Source: an uncultured Mailhella sp.
GTDB lineage: Bacteria; Desulfobacterota; Desulfovibrionia; Desulfovibrionales; Desulfovibrionaceae
NCBI GenBank assembly: GCA_948482415.1
Contig: CAOMFZ010000110.1
Location: 1-7,488 of the forward strand
Length of the DNA stretch: 7,488 nt
Direction of reading: 5' to 3'
The position numbers were made by a program, and so were the translations under genes. Below, piece after piece: positions 6,722 to 7,488 of this stretch (positions are counted from its first letter, which is position 1; each line of letters begins with the position of its first letter). Under the pieces are notes generated by a model. It worked only from the letters and a program-made list of their open reading frames with translations, was not told where the DNA came from and ran no database searches.

Positions 6722-6745
6722 CAGATAAAAGCCCCATTTTATAAT
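6718..6745 (+). promoter_or_regulatory. Near-consensus promoter nested in a terminator, probably for the YigZ-family gene
   Basis: TTAACA (6718-6723, 5 of 6) and a perfect TATAAT (6740-6745) are separated by 16 nt. The -35 overlaps the stop codon of the zinc-ribbon gene and the -10 lies in the loop of the terminator hairpin. Transcription would begin near 6752, inside the 3' arm, so the new RNA could not form the hairpin. The leader would be about 22 nt with no Shine-Dalgarno sequence. Confidence 0.6.
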
Positions 6746-6770
6746 ACTATTATGGGGCTTTTCTTTATTT
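6727..6770 (+). terminator. Rho-independent terminator after the zinc-ribbon gene
   Basis: AAAAGCCCCAT (6727-6737) pairs perfectly with ATGGGGCTTTT (6752-6762), an 11-bp stem with a 14-nt A+T-rich loop, followed by a T-rich tail (TTTTCTTTATTTTTT, running to about 6773). It begins 5 bp after the stop codon. The 5' arm has four A residues, so the reverse complement also ends in a short T-run and may act weakly on the other strand. Confidence 0.9.
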
Positions 6771-6773
6771 TTT

Positions 6774-7457
6774 ATGTCAAACGTACTGTATAAAGTTCCG
6801 CAATTAAAACTGTGCGATGAAAAAACCCCTTTTCCTCTTTCTCCTGAATATTGTTTCCGTATTCAGGAAGAAATCAAAAAGAGCATTTTCATTGCCAGCA
6901 TCGGACATGTCAACTCCAAAGAAAACGCAAAACTTTTTATCGATAAAATTTGTCAGGAATTTCCCGACGCGACCCATAACTGTTATGCCTTTGCTGTTGG
7001 CGCACCGAAAGATACAGCCCATATAGGACAATCCGATAACGGCGAACCGCACGGAACTGCCGGTAAACCTATGCTGAATATCCTCCTGCATTCTGACATT
7101 GGCGAAGTGGTTGCGGTTGTCACCCGCTATTTTGGAGGCATAAAACTGGGCACAGGCGGACTTGTCAAAGCCTATCAGGGAGCTGTTGCCCATGCCATGG
7201 AAATACTTCCCAGTACTGATAAAATTATTTATGCACATATCACGCTTTGCTGTGATTATGACCATATTAATCTTCTGCATTATCATTTACCGCAATTTAA
7301 CGCTAAAATTATCAGCGAAAATTTTTTAGAGCGCATCACTTATATAATAGAACTTCCAGCTATGCAGAAAGATATTTTTATCCAGACCTTTACCAATGCC
7401 GCAAATGGCAAAATTCAAATAATAAATCAAATAATTCCTAGAGTGTGTCGTCAATAA
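6774..7457 (+). CDS. YigZ/IMPACT-family protein
   Basis: This 227-residue protein has the UPF0029 (IMPACT) N-terminal domain and a C-terminal DUF1949-like domain. Motifs in order are EEIKKSIFIA at 32-41, DATHNC at 65-70, SDNGEPHGTAGKPML at 87-101 and TRYFGGIKLGTGGLVKAY at 117-134; residues about 150-220 form the C-terminal ferredoxin-like part. The family is conserved from bacteria to eukaryotes; eukaryotic IMPACT modulates GCN2 signalling, while the bacterial role is not settled and may involve ribosomes or nucleic acid. Compared with E. coli YigZ (about 204 residues) the N-terminus is about 20 residues longer, and no later ATG, GTG or TTG is available before the conserved domain. Two usually conserved residues differ: KKSRF is KKSIF and DDGEP is DNGEP. 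The ATG directly follows the terminator T-run and has no Shine-Dalgarno sequence. The gene is separate from the preceding cluster. Confidence 0.9.
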   Translation: MSNVLYKVPQLKLCDEKTPFPLSPEYCFRIQEEIKKSIFIASIGHVNSKENAKLFIDKICQEFPDATHNCYAFAVGAPKDTAHIGQSDNGEPHGTAGKPMLNILLHSDIGEVVAVVTRYFGGIKLGTGGLVKAYQGAVAHAMEILPSTDKIIYAHITLCCDYDHINLLHYHLPQFNAKIISENFLERITYIIELPAMQKDIFIQTFTNAANGKIQIINQIIPRVCRQ

Positions 7458-7488
7458 ATTTTTGCCCAAATAGCAATACATCTTATAT

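Noticed and set aside
6804..7286. 160-codon open frame on the minus strand
   Set aside because: It is antisense to the YigZ-family gene, whose conserved motifs fix the coding strand; its translation has no recognisable domain.

Overview
The window reads as ordinary chromosome of an A+T-rich member of the Desulfovibrionaceae or a close relative. The clues are an RpoH-type sigma factor with a long acidic N-terminus, a three-module MetH without its reactivation domain, and a zinc-ribbon/DUF3426 membrane protein. The family assignment is an inference from gene content and sequence style; I could not run a search. I see no mobile element, CRISPR array, tRNA, rRNA or phage gene.

Layout. Two genes point left: a TPR lipoprotein that runs off the left edge (1-1139), preceded at 11 bp by a sigma-32 type sigma factor (1151-2266). 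A divergent intergenic region of about 140 bp (2267-2408) holds promoter-like elements facing both ways, an 8-bp inverted repeat and a cluster of TTAG motifs. Five genes point right: cobalamin-dependent methionine synthase (2409-4829), a small exported thioredoxin-like protein (4887-5354), hypoxanthine phosphoribosyltransferase (5366-5890), a zinc-ribbon membrane protein (5906-6721) and a YigZ/IMPACT-family protein (6774-7457). The three middle genes are packed within 11-15 bp of one another and end at a clear rho-independent terminator (6727-6770). The last gene starts immediately after the terminator's T-run. The final 31 bases hold nothing I can identify.

How the genes fit together. The left-hand pair couples a heat-shock sigma factor to an envelope TPR lipoprotein. 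The right-hand cluster mixes methionine/one-carbon metabolism, envelope thiol chemistry and purine salvage, so it looks like a housekeeping neighbourhood rather than one pathway.

The most notable features are regulatory. A near-consensus promoter (TTAACA-16-TATAAT) overlaps the stop codon of the zinc-ribbon gene and has its -10 in the loop of that gene's terminator hairpin. It appears to drive the YigZ-family gene, which has no Shine-Dalgarno sequence. In addition, the rpoH and metH promoter candidates physically overlap. I found no convincing candidate for a wholly undescribed multi-gene system.
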